Shown here: positions 22,163 through 34,077 of the stretch, piece by piece
How positions within the stretch are numbered: the stretch's first letter is position 1
Layout: the number at the start of each line of letters is the position of its first letter
Assembly: GCA_001972305.1 (NCBI GenBank)
Contig: BDDD01000365.1
Span: 401,591-465,590, forward strand
Source of the DNA: Cephalotus follicularis
Taxonomy: Eukaryota > Streptophyta > Magnoliopsida > Oxalidales > Cephalotaceae
Reading direction: 5' to 3'
DNA: 64,000 nucleotides
Translations under genes and position numbers: made by a program
Notes under the pieces: generated by a model
The model's input: the letters and a program-made list of their open reading frames with translations, nothing else
What the model was told of the DNA's origin: nothing
Databases searched by the model: none

Positions 22163-22174
22163 GCTCTGATACCA
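22163..22174 (-). other. Primer-binding site, initiator tRNA-Met
   Basis: The minus strand reads TGGTATCAGAGC, three bases from the 5' LTR, and sets the orientation of element D. Confidence 0.9.
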
Positions 22175-22177
22175 AAA

Positions 22178-23230
22178 TGTCACACCCGTTCCCTACAACA
22201 ATCGCTATCCTACTGAGAACGGATATGACGTTCCACATGACAACTTCCTTTCGGAAGTCACCACATGATTTCTATAAAACTCACGTTAAACTTGGAAATC
22301 AAAAAGTTAAACGTTTCCAAAACTTTAAAAAAAATTTCTAACTCTTAAATTTTTACGAAAATCGGGCATGTAGTATCTGCTTATAGGACTATGCCCCCTG
22401 TAAAGAAAAACACATTTTATAAACACACTCCCGAAGGAGGAATCAACAGTTATAATGGGGCTCAGCCCTCAGCAAACCACATTTTAAAGCAGTAAACATG
22501 GGTTGGGCTCAGCCTCAACCATTTCAACAAGCAATAAAAGTAAATCTATAGGGCTCGGACCTTTTAAAAGCAAAACTATAAAGGAACACATTATATGAAA
22601 ACATTAATATAAAACATGATGAATGCGTAATTTAATTGCTGATGCAGTATGCTATGCATGTGTTAAAATCCTGGTAGCATGCCTTGCCCTCGTGGTCCAT
22701 CATCAACAACAACTAGCAACTCCTTGCCATCATCTGAAATGGAAACACTGGGAGGGAGTTAGTCCAAATGACTAAGTGAGTAGAAAAAAAAAATCTCCTG
22801 TACATCCATCAAAGAATTGGATGTGCTGAATAAAACAGAGGATCATATAATCAAAAATATGTACAAGAATAAGGCAAGTAAATCATGAACAAACTAAAGG
22901 CTCAATAAGATCCACAAACCTTATCAAAATCCACAAGGAACATATCCAGATTCACAAAGTATATCAAAAACTACAAAGGGTATCAAAATCAACAGGGAAT
23001 ATCAAGATAACCAAAAGAACATCGAGATCCAAAAGAATAATCAAATCAACTGAAGATATCAAGATCCATAACAAATCATGATCCTAGCGCCTTCTAGACG
23101 CGCCAGACCTCATTTCAATTTTTTTTTTATAATTATAATAGTATAATAATAATTATTATTATTATTAATAACAAATGGCATTCACGTAATTTGCACGTCA
23201 ACCGCATTAAAAGTGACACGGGGTGTCACA
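22178..23230 (-). repeat. 5' LTR of element D (1053 bp)
   Basis: It has the same ends as the 3' LTR plus an extra 370-bp segment (about 22768-23140). It contains the box GACTAACTCCCTCCCAG (minus) shared with other Tekay-like LTRs in the window. Confidence 0.9.
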
Positions 23231-23662
23231 ATAGTTAGGGGCTATCTGAGATACTCTCGTAACGAGCAACCCCTAAATAATGTCACACCATTTTGTAAAA
23301 GAATTCGAGCATATAGCATAAAGATTTTATAAAGCTCTGAGATACCCTAAATTAAAAATTTATTATTATTTTTTAAAATTTTTTGTATAAATGCTTCAGA
23401 TGATATAATAATATAATACAAATTTAGAAAATCAAATAATTTTATAAAGTGATATACTAAATAGATTTGTATTTGCACATATCATCCAGAATATTACAGC
23501 ATACCAAGCGACCTCTTAATGCATGACACATGTCATTTATGTTTATTATTTAGGTTCACATGCATACATCATTGTCTATGTGACATTTATTAACAAATGT
23601 TTCATCATTCATTAAAAGATTTTGAGAAATCTAATATTATTTTTAGAATAATAATGCTAACT
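23231..23662. other. AT-rich intergenic sequence
   Basis: No gene is seen. A short inverted pair TTAGGGG/CCCCTAA spans 23236-23276 next to element D. Confidence 0.4.
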
Positions 23663-23847
23663 ACAATTGCAACTGAGATCCTCTGCTGCATTTTGTGTAG
23701 CATTCCCTGCTTCACAAAATGCTGGCCATTGAATCTCAATTTTTTTATAAAACAAAATTAAAAAGATTGAAAAATTGAGATCTAATACCCTGCACTTTGT
23801 GCAACAGAGAATGTTGTGCTGCAGAGGATCTCAATTCTTACAATTGT
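23663..23847. mobile_element. MITE with about 30-bp terminal inverted repeats
   Basis: The left end ACAATTGCAACTGAGATCC pairs with the reverse complement of the right end, ACAATTGTAAGAATTGAGAT, and pairing continues through CCTCTGC(T/A)GCA. Further inverted similarity lies inside (GCATTTTGTGTAGCA against TGCACTTTGTGCAACA). It is about 185 bp with an AT-rich centre and no ORF, which fits a miniature inverted-repeat element. The target duplication is not clear (possibly TA). Confidence 0.7.
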
Positions 23848-24653
23848 GATGTTAAAATATCATTAATATTTGTTGAAACATCATTAATGATGTTTTGATT
23901 TTTAATAAAATAATCATTAATAATATATTAATAATTCAAATATGATGCGCTTGTGATGACATAGTTAATAACATTACTCTTAGGGTTATTTGTTTCGGGG
24001 AATAATTTGAAGAGGAATAACATCACATTTCTAGCATTCCATTCCCAGGTAAAAGATTTCCACATATAATCACATTCCGGTTTGGTTGACACTACTATAT
24101 TATTAATAATGTGTCATTTATATGCTTGTTTTTTCTACTAGAATATGACATAAATTATCACAATACACTTGCCATATATTACTTTCATAACATAATACAC
24201 AACTTAGCATATTTATATACAATTAATTTATCTTATTTTTAAATAACATAATATATCATAAAAAAAAATATAACGATCCATGATTACTATTTAACATTGC
24301 ATAGTTTTAATAACCGATATTAAAAATAAATGTTAGATGTGTGAGAGTAGAGTTAGATTTTTAAATAATAAAATAAAAACAAAATAAAAAATATATATGA
24401 ATTTTCAAACACTCCTGTCCACGTGTTCAGGATTCTCTTGAACAACCGACCCTTAACAAAATGCCATTATAACATTCACCAAGGGAGAGTTAAATTATCA
24501 TTTCCAACTTTTAAAAATATTGAAAGATCTTAGATCGGTAGATGCTCTTGGTATCGTTACATACGCATCTGTTTTTGAGACCACAAATAAAGGATACCAC
24601 TAATTTCTCCCGCCAAAAAAAAAATTCCTATTCCTCAACTCCATTATCATCAA
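23848..24653. other. AT-rich upstream region of the VAR3-like gene
   Basis: No coding region is seen. The last 100 bp before the first ATG are richer in C and A and could hold the promoter and 5' leader, but no clear TATA box was recognised. Confidence 0.4.
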
Positions 24654-24741
24654 ATGCATAAACTTTTCAAAACAAGAAATGGATGCCGCTACACAATCCT
24701 TAAAGCCCACCTCAATAACCCCACAAAACTGATACCCATTT
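24654..24741 (+). CDS. VAR3/OZ1-like gene, 5' piece of exon 1 (cut off by element E)
   Basis: An ATG at 24654 opens a frame of 29 codons that reaches element E at 24742. The same frame resumes immediately beyond E at 28140, after the CATTT duplication, and leads into recognisable VAR3-like coding sequence. The encoded start (MHKLFKTRNGC) is basic and could be part of a plastid transit peptide, which is usual for VAR3. A second ATG at 24681 is in another frame and stops soon. The start is therefore likely but not proven. Confidence 0.5.
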
Positions 24742-25239
24742 TGTTATGCACGTGGCTCTGTGAACGTGTGAGAGGGGTAGGATTTGCTGGAGATTCAAGA
24801 ATAAAGTCCTTAGATAACCACCTCAACTCACTTTTTGCCTCACTTTTACCTTTCTTACCTATTTTGACAAAATTAACAAACAACTAAAGGAAAGGCAGTG
24901 TTAAGAAGAATTCACAAGTGTTTACTTCGAGGGAAACAACCTCCTTAGTCAAAGTCTATATTGATAATAATTGGATGCCCAATACATTTGCTTCTTGTCA
25001 CTTATATAGAAAAATCCCACATAACCACTTCTCTTGATATCCCATGATTCTCTCTACATGGCCCACTATTTTCTATAAACCAGGGAACCACTCACCCATT
25101 TACCAAGGCTCATGACAACTAAATAACCAAGACACAACAACTTACTAGACTAATGCCATGTTGATACTAACAGTACCATGTGGCTTATTTACTAAAACAT
25201 AGATAAACATAGTGACATAACATTCCTCCCCTCTAAAAT

Positions 25240-25883
25240 TCTCTCTTGTCCTCAAGAGAAGCTTCAGGGAAACGCAGCTTTAAGTCTTCTTGATTTTCCC
25301 ATGTAGCATCAGCTGGTGTTAGTCCCTTCCAATGCACCAAAACTTCAGCTTTTTTTTTTTTTTTGCGAATGCGACGATCCGGAATGGCTTGCGGCTGAAT
25401 TACGATTACATCTTTATCATTGGAAATGATAGGTAGCTCTTCTAAAACTGTAGCATTTTATCCAATTTTTTTCTTGAGGCAAGAAACATGGAACACTGGG
25501 TGAATTTTTGACCCGCTTGGTAACTGGAGCTTGTATGCCACCATTGCAATCTTCTCAATTATTTGAAAAGGCCCGTAGTAACGTGGTGACAGCTTGAGAT
25601 TTTTTTTAAGTGCCACAGAGACTTGGCGATATGGTTGCAGACTCAAATAAACAAAATCTCCAACATCGAAGCTTCGGTCCGTCCTATGAGCATCATAGAC
25701 TTTCTTCATTCGATTCTGAACTGCTAATAATTGATCTCTGAGTTGCTTTAAGACTTGGTCACAGTCCTTGAGCTCCTTATCCACAGATTCAACTTGAGTT
25801 GTGCTAGGAATGTAAGTCAAGAGAGTTGGAGGAGTATGACCATAGACTACCTCATATGGCGTCTTCTTTGTTGCCGAATGCAC
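25240..25883 (-). mobile_element. pol: Element E: integrase C-terminus with chromodomain-like tail (fossil)
   Basis: The minus strand reads TPYEVVYGHTPP, DVGDFVYLSLQPYRQ, KLSPRYYGPFQIIEKI and HPVFHVSCLKK (integrase GPY/F module). It is followed near 25250-25350 by EVLVHWKGLTPADATWE, the core of a chromodomain that in chromoviruses targets integration to marked chromatin. Confidence 0.8.
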
Positions 25884-25996
25884 ACTTTGCTTGGCCGGAT
25901 GACCCCAGTCTTTAATAATTCTGCTACCATATTCTCAATCTCTGTTTTCTGATAATGAGGAAATCTGTATGGTCGCATAGATACAGGCAAGCTTCC

Positions 25997-26419
25997 TTAT
26001 TTTAAAGGGATTTGATGATCATGAGTTCTCTTAGGTGGAAGCCCACTAGGTTCCTGAAAAATATCCCCAAAATTCTGAAAAATTTGACTAAGTTGTATGT
26101 TAGTTATCTCATGAGAAGTTTTTGGAGAGGAGTTACCAAGTGTTTGCATGGATAAGGAATTAATTTGTAGCAAAATTCCTTCTTTTTTCTTCTTCACTTC
26201 TTTGCTGAACTTAGTCGCATCTACAAGCTTATCCTCAGAAGTCTTCATTCCTTGCAACACAATTTTCTTCCCATCGACCACAAAGGACATCCGTAGCTTA
26301 GAAAAATCCCACATAATGGGACCCAACGTACTCAACCATTGGGCACCAAGGACTACATCATATCCTTCTAAGGGCAATAGACACAAGTCTAATGTGATAA
26401 GGACCCCTTGCAACTTCAT
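25997..26419 (-). mobile_element. pol: Element E: protease end and start of RT (fossil)
   Basis: LEGYDVVLGAQWLSTLGPI is the C-terminal part of a gypsy aspartic protease. FGDIFQEPSGLPPKRTHDHQIPL is the segment that leads into gypsy RT. The RT and RNase H core is not recognisable nearby. Confidence 0.75.
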
Positions 26420-26589
26420 GCATACTCATTTGCAACGTCCTGCACTTGCTATTTTCTCTCCATTGGCAACAGCTACTTCAAATTTCCTTCACCATCCGGA
26501 GTTAGACCCATTTTTCTTGAAACTTTATTATTCAAGAAATTATGGGTGCTACCAGAATCAATTAAAAATATTACCGATTTGTGACCCAT

Positions 26590-27639
26590 CTATCCTGGAA
26601 CTCGCATTGTTTGGGGGGCCCTTGAACCAGAGATTGCATGTATGGAGATTTCTGGTATGTCTTCTACATTGGTTTGGTCAGCTTCATCCTCCTTTGCTTT
26701 GACTTCATCATCATCAGACCAAGACCCTTCTATGAGAAATAACTTCTTACAACGGTGACCAGGGCCAAATTTCTCATTGCAGTTGAAACATAATCCTTTA
26801 GCTCGGCGTTCACTTAACTCAGCTGGGGTTAATCTTTTGATTGAGATTGATGTTTTGGTTGAATTAGGTTGATTGAAGAAGGATCTCTTGGGCTCAATTG
26901 GTGTGATCTTCATGGTAGCTTGGTTGCGAGCTTCGTAGAGGCGGGCTAAACCGATAGCTGATGTCAAGGTGGAAGGTTTGGCAGCTTGCACTTCCACTTT
27001 AATTCCATCCTTAAGACCACTGATAAAACAACATACTTGTTGTTCTTGTGTCAATTGACCAGCACGGATTAACAGCCGTTCAAATTGGGTTTGATAGTCC
27101 CTTACCGTACCAACTTGCTGTAGCTTTGTCAAATCTCCAAAGAAGTCTTGGTATTGTGTAGGGCCGTATCTCACATGGAGTCCTTCCTTAAAAACTTGCC
27201 AGGTGACCACCTCATGTTCTTCCTTCATCAACTGGTACCATAATTGGGCGTCGCCTTCAAGGTTGAAAGAAGCAAGTGGCACACGTTCTTCCTCTGGTGT
27301 TTGATGGAATTCAAAAAATTGTTATGCTCTACAAACCCAACTGGTAGGATCTTCTGTGCCATTGAACTTAGGAAAGTCCAACTTCACCATCCTAGGAAGA
27401 TAACTTCCGGCCGATCCTGTCATGTCCGATGTGTTGTACCCATCATAAGCCCTTCCTCCTGCTCTATGTCGCTGATTAGCTGATGACTCACTTCGGTCAC
27501 GGTGGTCATTGTCAAGACGAGTGTTGATGGCAGCGAGCATCTCTTGCATGGAGTCCATCAATTCCTTGAACTTAAGTCCTTGTTCCTCCTTCAAGCTTCC
27601 TACTTCAGCCTCAAGTCGCTCTAGGCGTGGGTCAGCCAT
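26590..27639 (-). mobile_element. gag: Element E: gag region (fossil)
   Basis: It starts MADPRLERLEAEVGSLKEE just inside the primer site and continues through PKFNGTEDPTSW, ASFNLEGDAQLWYQ, QTQFERLL and the knuckle CFNCNEKFGPGHRCK. This is the gag type of chromoviruses near the Reina/CRM groups; the exact clade is uncertain. Confidence 0.8.
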
Positions 27640-28139
27640 GTCTGTCTCTGATACCAAACTGTTATGTACGTGGCTCTGTGAACGTGTGATAGGGGTAGGA
27701 TTTGCTGGAGATTCAAGAATAAAGTCCGTAGATAACCACCTCAACTCACTTTTTGCCTCACTTTTACCTTTCTTACCTATTTTGACAGAATAACAAACAA
27801 CTAAAGGAAAGGCAGTGTTAAGAAGAATTCACAAGTGTTTACTTCGAGGGAAACAACCTCCTTAGTCAAAGTCTATATTGATAATAATTGGATACCCAAT
27901 ACATTTGCTTCTTGTCACTTATATAGAAAAATCCCACATAACCAATTCTCTTGATATCCCATGAATCTCTCTACATAACCCACTATTTTCTGTAAATCAG
28001 GGAACCACTCACCCATTTACCAAGGCTCATGACAACTAAATAAACAAGACATAACAACTTACTAGACTAAAGTCGCGTTGATATTAACAGTACCAAGTGG
28101 CTTATTTACTAAAACATAGATAAACATAGTGACATAACA

Positions 28140-30607
28140 CATTTCGAATCTCCACAGCCCCACTAAAACCCTGGACTCCAATCCAAAGCTAGGATTGATT
28201 CTCGATGAATTTGAAGAGCTGCAATCATCCAAACCCAAGAACCAAATCTCTCACTCATCATCACTCTCTGTCCGACGGTATGATTTAGGTAGGCCCACGA
28301 ACGAAAGCGAAACGACGGTTCATATTTCGCATCCGTGGCCCAAGTGGGTTAATCTGATGGAGTTTTTGTTGAAGAGAGGGTACTTTGATGGAGATGGGAA
28401 CCCTTTTGAGAGAGGTGAATTGGGTTTTAAGGAAGCCAACGGTATTCGTACTGCTTGCCTTAATTTTTCCCGGGATCGGTACAGTCTTATAAGGTAATGG
28501 GTGACTTTGAGATATGCACGTAACCTGTTTGATATTGTGTTTACATGAGTGGCGATGCTTTTGTTTTTCAAAAAATTTTAGAATTAAATCTTATCTGCTT
28601 TAGATGTGGAAAATTTACTATCTCATTCTTGGTTAACTGCAATGCAACTGCTGTATTTTCCATTATGTGTGCTATACTGAGATTTTTCGTTCGTTTTAGA
28701 ATTAAATTAACTAAATTTAAAAAAGTAATTAAGCTTATTAGATGCTTTCATTGCCAGGCAATTATCAAGAAAAGATATCCAGGTCGTTGTAGGAAGTGGT
28801 TGCCCAAGCATTGACAGGAAAGTTGTCAATTCTGGGAAGCGTCTACGGGCTCATGTGGGAATTGATGAAGGAAATGTATGTATTGCACATTCTTGCCATT
28901 ATTTACTAAGCAGTTGACATTGCCAAAAGGAAATTCATTCGTTGTCATTTTTTCCTGTTATCTCAATCGTCATTCTAAAAAATCTGTTTCTTTGATACAC
29001 TAGTTATTCATTACACCTAAGTGGAGCAACCATCTTAGTAGGTTTGCAGCTCCTGCAACTTGAGAGGAAGCTGTGAGAGGGCATATGTGAAGGCAAAAGA
29101 ATATGAGGTCAGCCGGACAGCGGATGTAATGCGAATTTTATTGACATATGGGCTCGATACCGTTACTGCTACAGTGGAAAACAAGCAATGTCTAAATAAA
29201 GTGGTTAAAGAATCAGTGAGAAGGCTTCTGAACCAAATGGTAGAGTTTAGCATTAAGGAATTTGATTCTGATCTTCCAAATTCTACAAAAAGGAATGCAA
29301 CAATGCAAGATCATTTGAGTTTACAAGAAAAAGGCCACGTTAATGTTCCTCCAATGAAGCAAGGCAATTGGCGATTTCCGAAGTGATTGTTAGCTTATTT
29401 TGCTGCAATCTTTTATCTTTCTTGTTGATATTTCAGTAATTTGATAATATTGAATCTTGTTACATATTTCACGTACACGGGGATACTCTTTTCTTTTTAA
29501 TTTTTATTGGCAGATGCAATTTCCTTAATTTTGCCGGAAATATAAGGTGCTTGCGCTATGATGGTTTATTCCAGGAAAGACTTAGTCTACTAAAAGTGGA
29601 TCAGGAGCATCTTCCACTAAAAAGTGGAGACTGGATATGCGACAAGTATAATTAATCGTTTTCACTTCAATATCCTTTACAGCTTTGTTAATCATTGTAG
29701 TTTTCAATCATTACAGATGCAATTTCTTCAATTTTGCAAAGAATACAAAATGTTTGCAATGCAAAGAGAAACCTTCAAAGCGTCAGCTCAATCCAGGGGA
29801 GTGGGAATGTGAATCGTGAGTTAAATTCCAGGCTTTCTGTTTTTGGATCAATACAGAAATAAATTGCTTATAAAAGTGTAATGACACGGTCCAACTCCTG
29901 TAATTGATGCCTGCTCCGGTCCATTGAACCTCATGGTTTTGTCTCTAAAACATGCCTCATGAGTTTGGGAGAGTTATTTACATATTAAAGTCTAGGAATA
30001 TGTCCTCTAGAGTTGATGCATGTGACATTCCAACAGATTTGACACGTCCTTGGGTTATCACAAAACTTATGTATTCATTGAAAACAGCCGTATTTTATTT
30101 GAACTCCTAAATTTGTTATCATGTAGATGCAATTTCATAAATTTCAGAAAAAACATGGTGTGCTTGAAATGTAATCATAGGCGGCCAAAGGCATCAAATG
30201 CTTCAAGCCCATTAGCTGATCCTAAGCATGGCAATGGAGACTATCATACATGCAGCAGGCGGAGGTCTGTCAGTGGTGAAAATATAGCCAATGACCATAA
30301 ATATGTGGGACGTCGAAGCAAACATGGAGATTTGTGGAGGTTTGTTGAGTCAGAGGGTGAAGACCAGGATAGCTCAGAGTCATGGGATGAGGTTTCAGGA
30401 TTGGCTAATTTTCCTGTAGAGGGAGGAGGCAAGAGCAAATTGTCTCTAAATGGACCAATGAAAAAGGGATGGAGGTTGGAGATGTTAGAAAGGAGCAGAG
30501 GAGCTGAAAAGGCTGAAGAAAGGGATTCTGAATTGAGATCTGTCGCCCGTCAGTGGAAGGAATTTCTTGAATCTACCGATGATGAAGAGATGGCCGACTG
30601 GTTTTGA
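28140..30607 (+). CDS. VAR3: VAR3/OZ1-like RanBP2-type zinc-finger protein, main part
   Basis: Exons by frame and GT-AG sites are 28140-28493, 28758-28875, 29042-29382, 29514-29645, 29717-29815 and 30127-30607. Landmarks are WPKWVNLMEFLLKRGYFD, SRKDIQVVVGSGCPS, VCSSCNLRGSCERAYVK, MRILLTYGLD, three RanBP2-type fingers and an acidic C-terminus ending EEMADWF. In Arabidopsis, VAR3/OZ1 is a plastid protein needed for chloroplast development and C-to-U RNA editing. Fingers 2 (WICDKC..CLQC) and 3 (WECESC..CLKC) keep four Cys. Finger 1 reads WRFPKC..CLRY, so two of its four Cys are replaced. Exon 1 is split by element E. It may be a damaged paralogue or a gene using a new start. Confidence 0.85.
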
Positions 30608-30940
30608 CATAGATAAATGACAAACAGAGGTTTATCTTTGTAAATTATAATAGTTGTGGGGTGGGGTATTGATTGAATATCAAAATACGAAGTGAATTTA
30701 GACATAAACGTGTAAGAACTCGGTGGAGTTGGAACCAAATCCTGCATCAACAATTTCAACCAGGCAAAAGCTAATAATAGCACGGCTTAATGCATTTTCC
30801 TCTTCACAAAGCCTTCATTTATTTTAGCATTCTATCGGCACACATGGTAATTGAGTTACCTCATTTTACATTGGAATTTAAAAGTTTAGAAAATGTCTAG
30901 ACAGATTATACCATACAGGTTCCGTAAATATGACAGTATT
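30608..30940. other. Intergenic sequence between two convergent host genes
   Basis: The 3' ends of the VAR3-like gene and the dioxygenase gene face each other across 333 bp. No further ORF is credible. It must hold both polyadenylation regions. Confidence 0.6.
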
Positions 30941-33900
30941 TCAAAGCTTATAGTAGTTTGTCAAAGATTTGCCGTCCAGCTCCTTTGTGAAAAACCTTGT
31001 CATATAGTCTGAGTAAGGGAACTGCCGGTAAATAGCTGGTTTCTCCGGGGATGTGAGCTCTGGCAATGGCCCGTACATCTTTCCCTCTCTGTTGGGTTTA
31101 AGAAAACTGCAATTGAGATTCTTGGTTCTTGGGATGGATTAGCCAATACCCTGTGCTCCACACTTTTGTATTCATCATTGGACATTATCTGCACGATAAA
31201 TAACAGCAGAATTAGGGAGTCCAACAAGGAGGCACAATAAGTCGGGCCTTGTAGGTGCTTACCTGAAGAACATCTGCAATGTTAATGACAATAGCACCAG
31301 GGACAGGTTTAACATCCACCCATTCCTCACCATATTTGACCTGCAGGCCTCCAATGTGATCCTGCAGCAATATAGTAAAAACTCCTGGATCCGTATGAGA
31401 TGTAATCCCAATCGTCAAATCAGGTTGTGGACAGTATGGATAATAATGGCCCACCATCAACCTCCCTTCCAAGCATGTCAAATCCTTCAACCTCCCTGTA
31501 TTCAATCCCAGCCCCTCGCACAACATCCCCATCAAGAGGTCTCCCAGACGTTTGGTCTGCGAGTCCCACTCAACCACTTCATTTCTACATATCTCAGGAA
31601 TTTCTTCAAGATCAGCAAGAGTAGGACCCAATCTCACCTGAAGTGTGTCCCTGTAACCACAGTGAAAATTCAAGAACATGGTTATCGTTTCTTATAGACG
31701 TGGCCTTTTTTAAGATTAATTAATGGTAATCTTGAGGTCCAGAAATGGATTCTCCTTTTGCCATGTCTCCCCGTTAATGAGTTTAAACCCAATAGGTCTT
31801 CCCTTCAGAATGCAAGAGATACCATCAGCATACCAAGCCCCCACACACAATATATAGGCATTGAACTAATTAATTTGGCCACAAAAAAAAAAAAAAAAGT
31901 CGTCCTATTAGATTCTATCACATATACAATTTATTTTAACAAATTTCATTAACCCACTTTTACAATTTTTAAAAAGCTAATCACAAACTTCTTCAATAGC
32001 CACTCTATAGACCCTATCCACACATTTTCCAACTTGTATCCGCGTTATGGTTGCACAAGGTCTGCGGACACTTTCATATAAAGAATTGATCAAATAACGA
32101 ATAACTACAGATTTAATATTTGTTTGAAGATCCATCAAACATACACACACACACATTCAACACCAACATCATACATCAACACGCTATAAAATAATAAAAT
32201 GAAACTGTGGGATACTCAAAATAAATGGTAATTGTTGTAATCAGAACAACATCCCAAAACGGCTCTCTCTTCTGACCAAATTAAAATTGCAAAAAATACC
32301 CCTCACATTTCATATATAAGTAACAAAAAAAATTACTATAAATTAATGTGTTTTTTATTCATGTCTTGTAGGATAACCATACGTACTTATCATGCTACAA
32401 CTTGTACCTCTTGCCTAGAATTTAAAATCAAGTCAATGCTATAACTTGCACAATGCATGGAAGCAATTTGTACATCTTGCCTAGAATTTAAAATCAAGTT
32501 CTAAAGAGAGAGCTTCTAAATTAGAATATCCAAATGTTGGAACTTTTCTTTCAAATCCTTAACGTGTGCACTTAATATTTTATTTTTATTTATTTTACTA
32601 AATTTTCATCAAGTAATAGAGATAAAAATATAAATTTTCAACACACTTTTTCATAATAACTCATGTGACATTACATATATCATGTATTTAATTCATTCAT
32701 GAAAAATAATGGAACCAGACCATGTGTTTTATTCTTATCATGTGTAGAGCCGTATATGTTAGTATAAAAAAGTTAATAAATGTGTTAATAAATTTATCAT
32801 TATTGTAAAAAATAGAAAAAAAAAAGGTCAAATTAAGTATTTTCCTTTTTGAGTTTTATAAAATTTTTAAAATGCCTTTCATGTTTTGATTTGGTTAAAT
32901 TAGACTGTTGAAGTTTTAAATTGATTGAAATTAATTTTCATCCGAAGTGGTTGAGGGTGGAAAAATTATGGAATAACACATACAACCCATGTAAATATAA
33001 TCAATAATAAAAATTCAGGTAAACAGTTTATAAAAAATTATCATATTATTATATTCTAATATGAACTCTTATTATTAATTGTGTCTACGTGAACTAGTTA
33101 GTTATCATTTTTTTTTGGTGTAACAAATTATTTGATATCTTTTTTTAGGGCTAGTTAGCGATTTAGAATCTATAATATCATTTCCATGTTTTGCTTAAAT
33201 TTAATTTTAATTAAACCAAAGACTTGATCGTTTAAAATTAATTTAAAACTTAAAAGCGACAATTCCATATTCAAATAAAAAAAAGTTTATGAAATAACTC
33301 TTAGAATTTGGTGACCATGAAAGGAAAGATGTAATATTTCCTTAAGCAAAATACAAAAAAAAAAGAAAAGAAAAGAAAATTCCAAAATCATAACGTAACA
33401 CTTTAACCCCTCACTTCGTAAATAACGATATTCTGATTTTAACAAACACGCATTAAATGTCTTTTCATAAATTAATAAACTCAACAGAAAATGATAATAA
33501 AATCACTTAAGTGTTAGAGCGGTAATCGTATATATTTTTTTTTTAATTTTACCCTATTTTCTTAAAAAAAAGCAAAAGTAAAAAAAAAAAAAAAAAAGAC
33601 GTACCTCCAACTGGCGGCTTTGGACTGTAACAAGTCAATATTAGAAATGAAAGATACACCGCTGGCCATCCCTCCTCTACGGTAGAACCGCGCCTTAATC
33701 TCCGTGGGCTGCTCATGGAACGCCTTGATGGATCCAATCGTACGCTCCAGAACTCCCAATGGGATCCCGTGATTCACAATCTGGAAGAAACCCAGTTCCC
33801 GAGACGCCCGCGATATCTGGTCCACGGCCTTTGACCGAGGGACCGAGAGGTCGATGGTGGGGATGATATTTGCGTCGGGTCGGGTCGATCTCCTGAGGCC

Positions 33901-34077
33901 GGTAAGGGTCTCTGGTGGGTGCACGAAGAAGCGAGGGATTGTGGTGAGGCCCGAGTCGATTAGGCCTTTGACCCCAATTTTCGAGTCGTCGAATTGCTTC
34001 ACCTCTTTTACACGGTCGTATTCTCCTTGTTTTGTTGCTTTTATGTGCATCATCATCTGTGTTGTTGCCGTCAACAT
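30941..34077 (-). CDS. 2-oxoglutarate/Fe(II)-dependent dioxygenase (ACC oxidase homologue type), probable pseudogene by frameshift in exon 3
   Basis: Exons on the minus strand are 34077-33605, 31650-31263 and 31188-30941, with a long AT-rich first intron of about 1.95 kb. Exon 1 has the DIOX N-domain ([24 protein letters not shown]). Exon 2 has [23 protein letters not shown] and the iron ligands in HTDPG. Exon 3 has the third ligand in SVEHRV and the 2-oxoglutarate site PRISI. Near 31082-31098 the frame shifts: the expected tail ([32 protein letters not shown]) continues only in another frame to a TGA at 30941-30943. The family oxidises small metabolites in the cytosol; the substrate cannot be inferred. 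It resembles the ACC-oxidase-homologue (DOXC) group, not true ACC oxidase. Confidence 0.85.
31651..33604 (-). other. First intron of the dioxygenase gene
   Basis: Donor GTACGT at 33604 and acceptor TTACAG at 31651 join SWR and DTLQVRLGP in frame. The interior is AT-rich with poly-A/T runs, and no gene or mobile element is recognised in it. Confidence 0.75.

Larger units (their letters stand above)
18655..23230 (-). mobile_element. Gypsy element D: near-identical LTRs around a decayed interior
   Basis: It lies in minus orientation: 5' LTR 22178-23230, iMet primer site 22163-22174, interior 19340-22177, purine tract 19341-19352, 3' LTR 18655-19339. LTRs begin TGTGACACCCCG and end GGGTGTGACA. 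Aligned parts differ at only about four of some 680 bases, so the insertion is very young, while the interior shows only faint chromovirus pol. It is likely non-autonomous and mobilised in trans. Broken coding part, very many breaks. Confidence 0.9.
24742..28139 (-). mobile_element. Chromovirus element E inserted in exon 1 of the VAR3-like gene
   Basis: LTRs at 24742-25222 (481 bp) and 27660-28139 (480 bp) start TGTTATG and end CATAACA, with a perfect CATTT target duplication (24737-24741 and 28140-28144). The iMet primer site is at 27646-27656 on the minus strand. LTRs differ at about 20 of 480 bases by eye, roughly 4%, pointing to an insertion on the order of one to two million years ago at usual plant rates. 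The interior has gag, protease and the pol end but is shortened. Broken, several breaks. Confidence 0.95.

Noticed and set aside
23234-23276. TTAGGGG/CCCCTAA pair, considered as telomere-like sequence
   Set aside because: It is a single short inverted pair, not a tandem TTTAGGG run.
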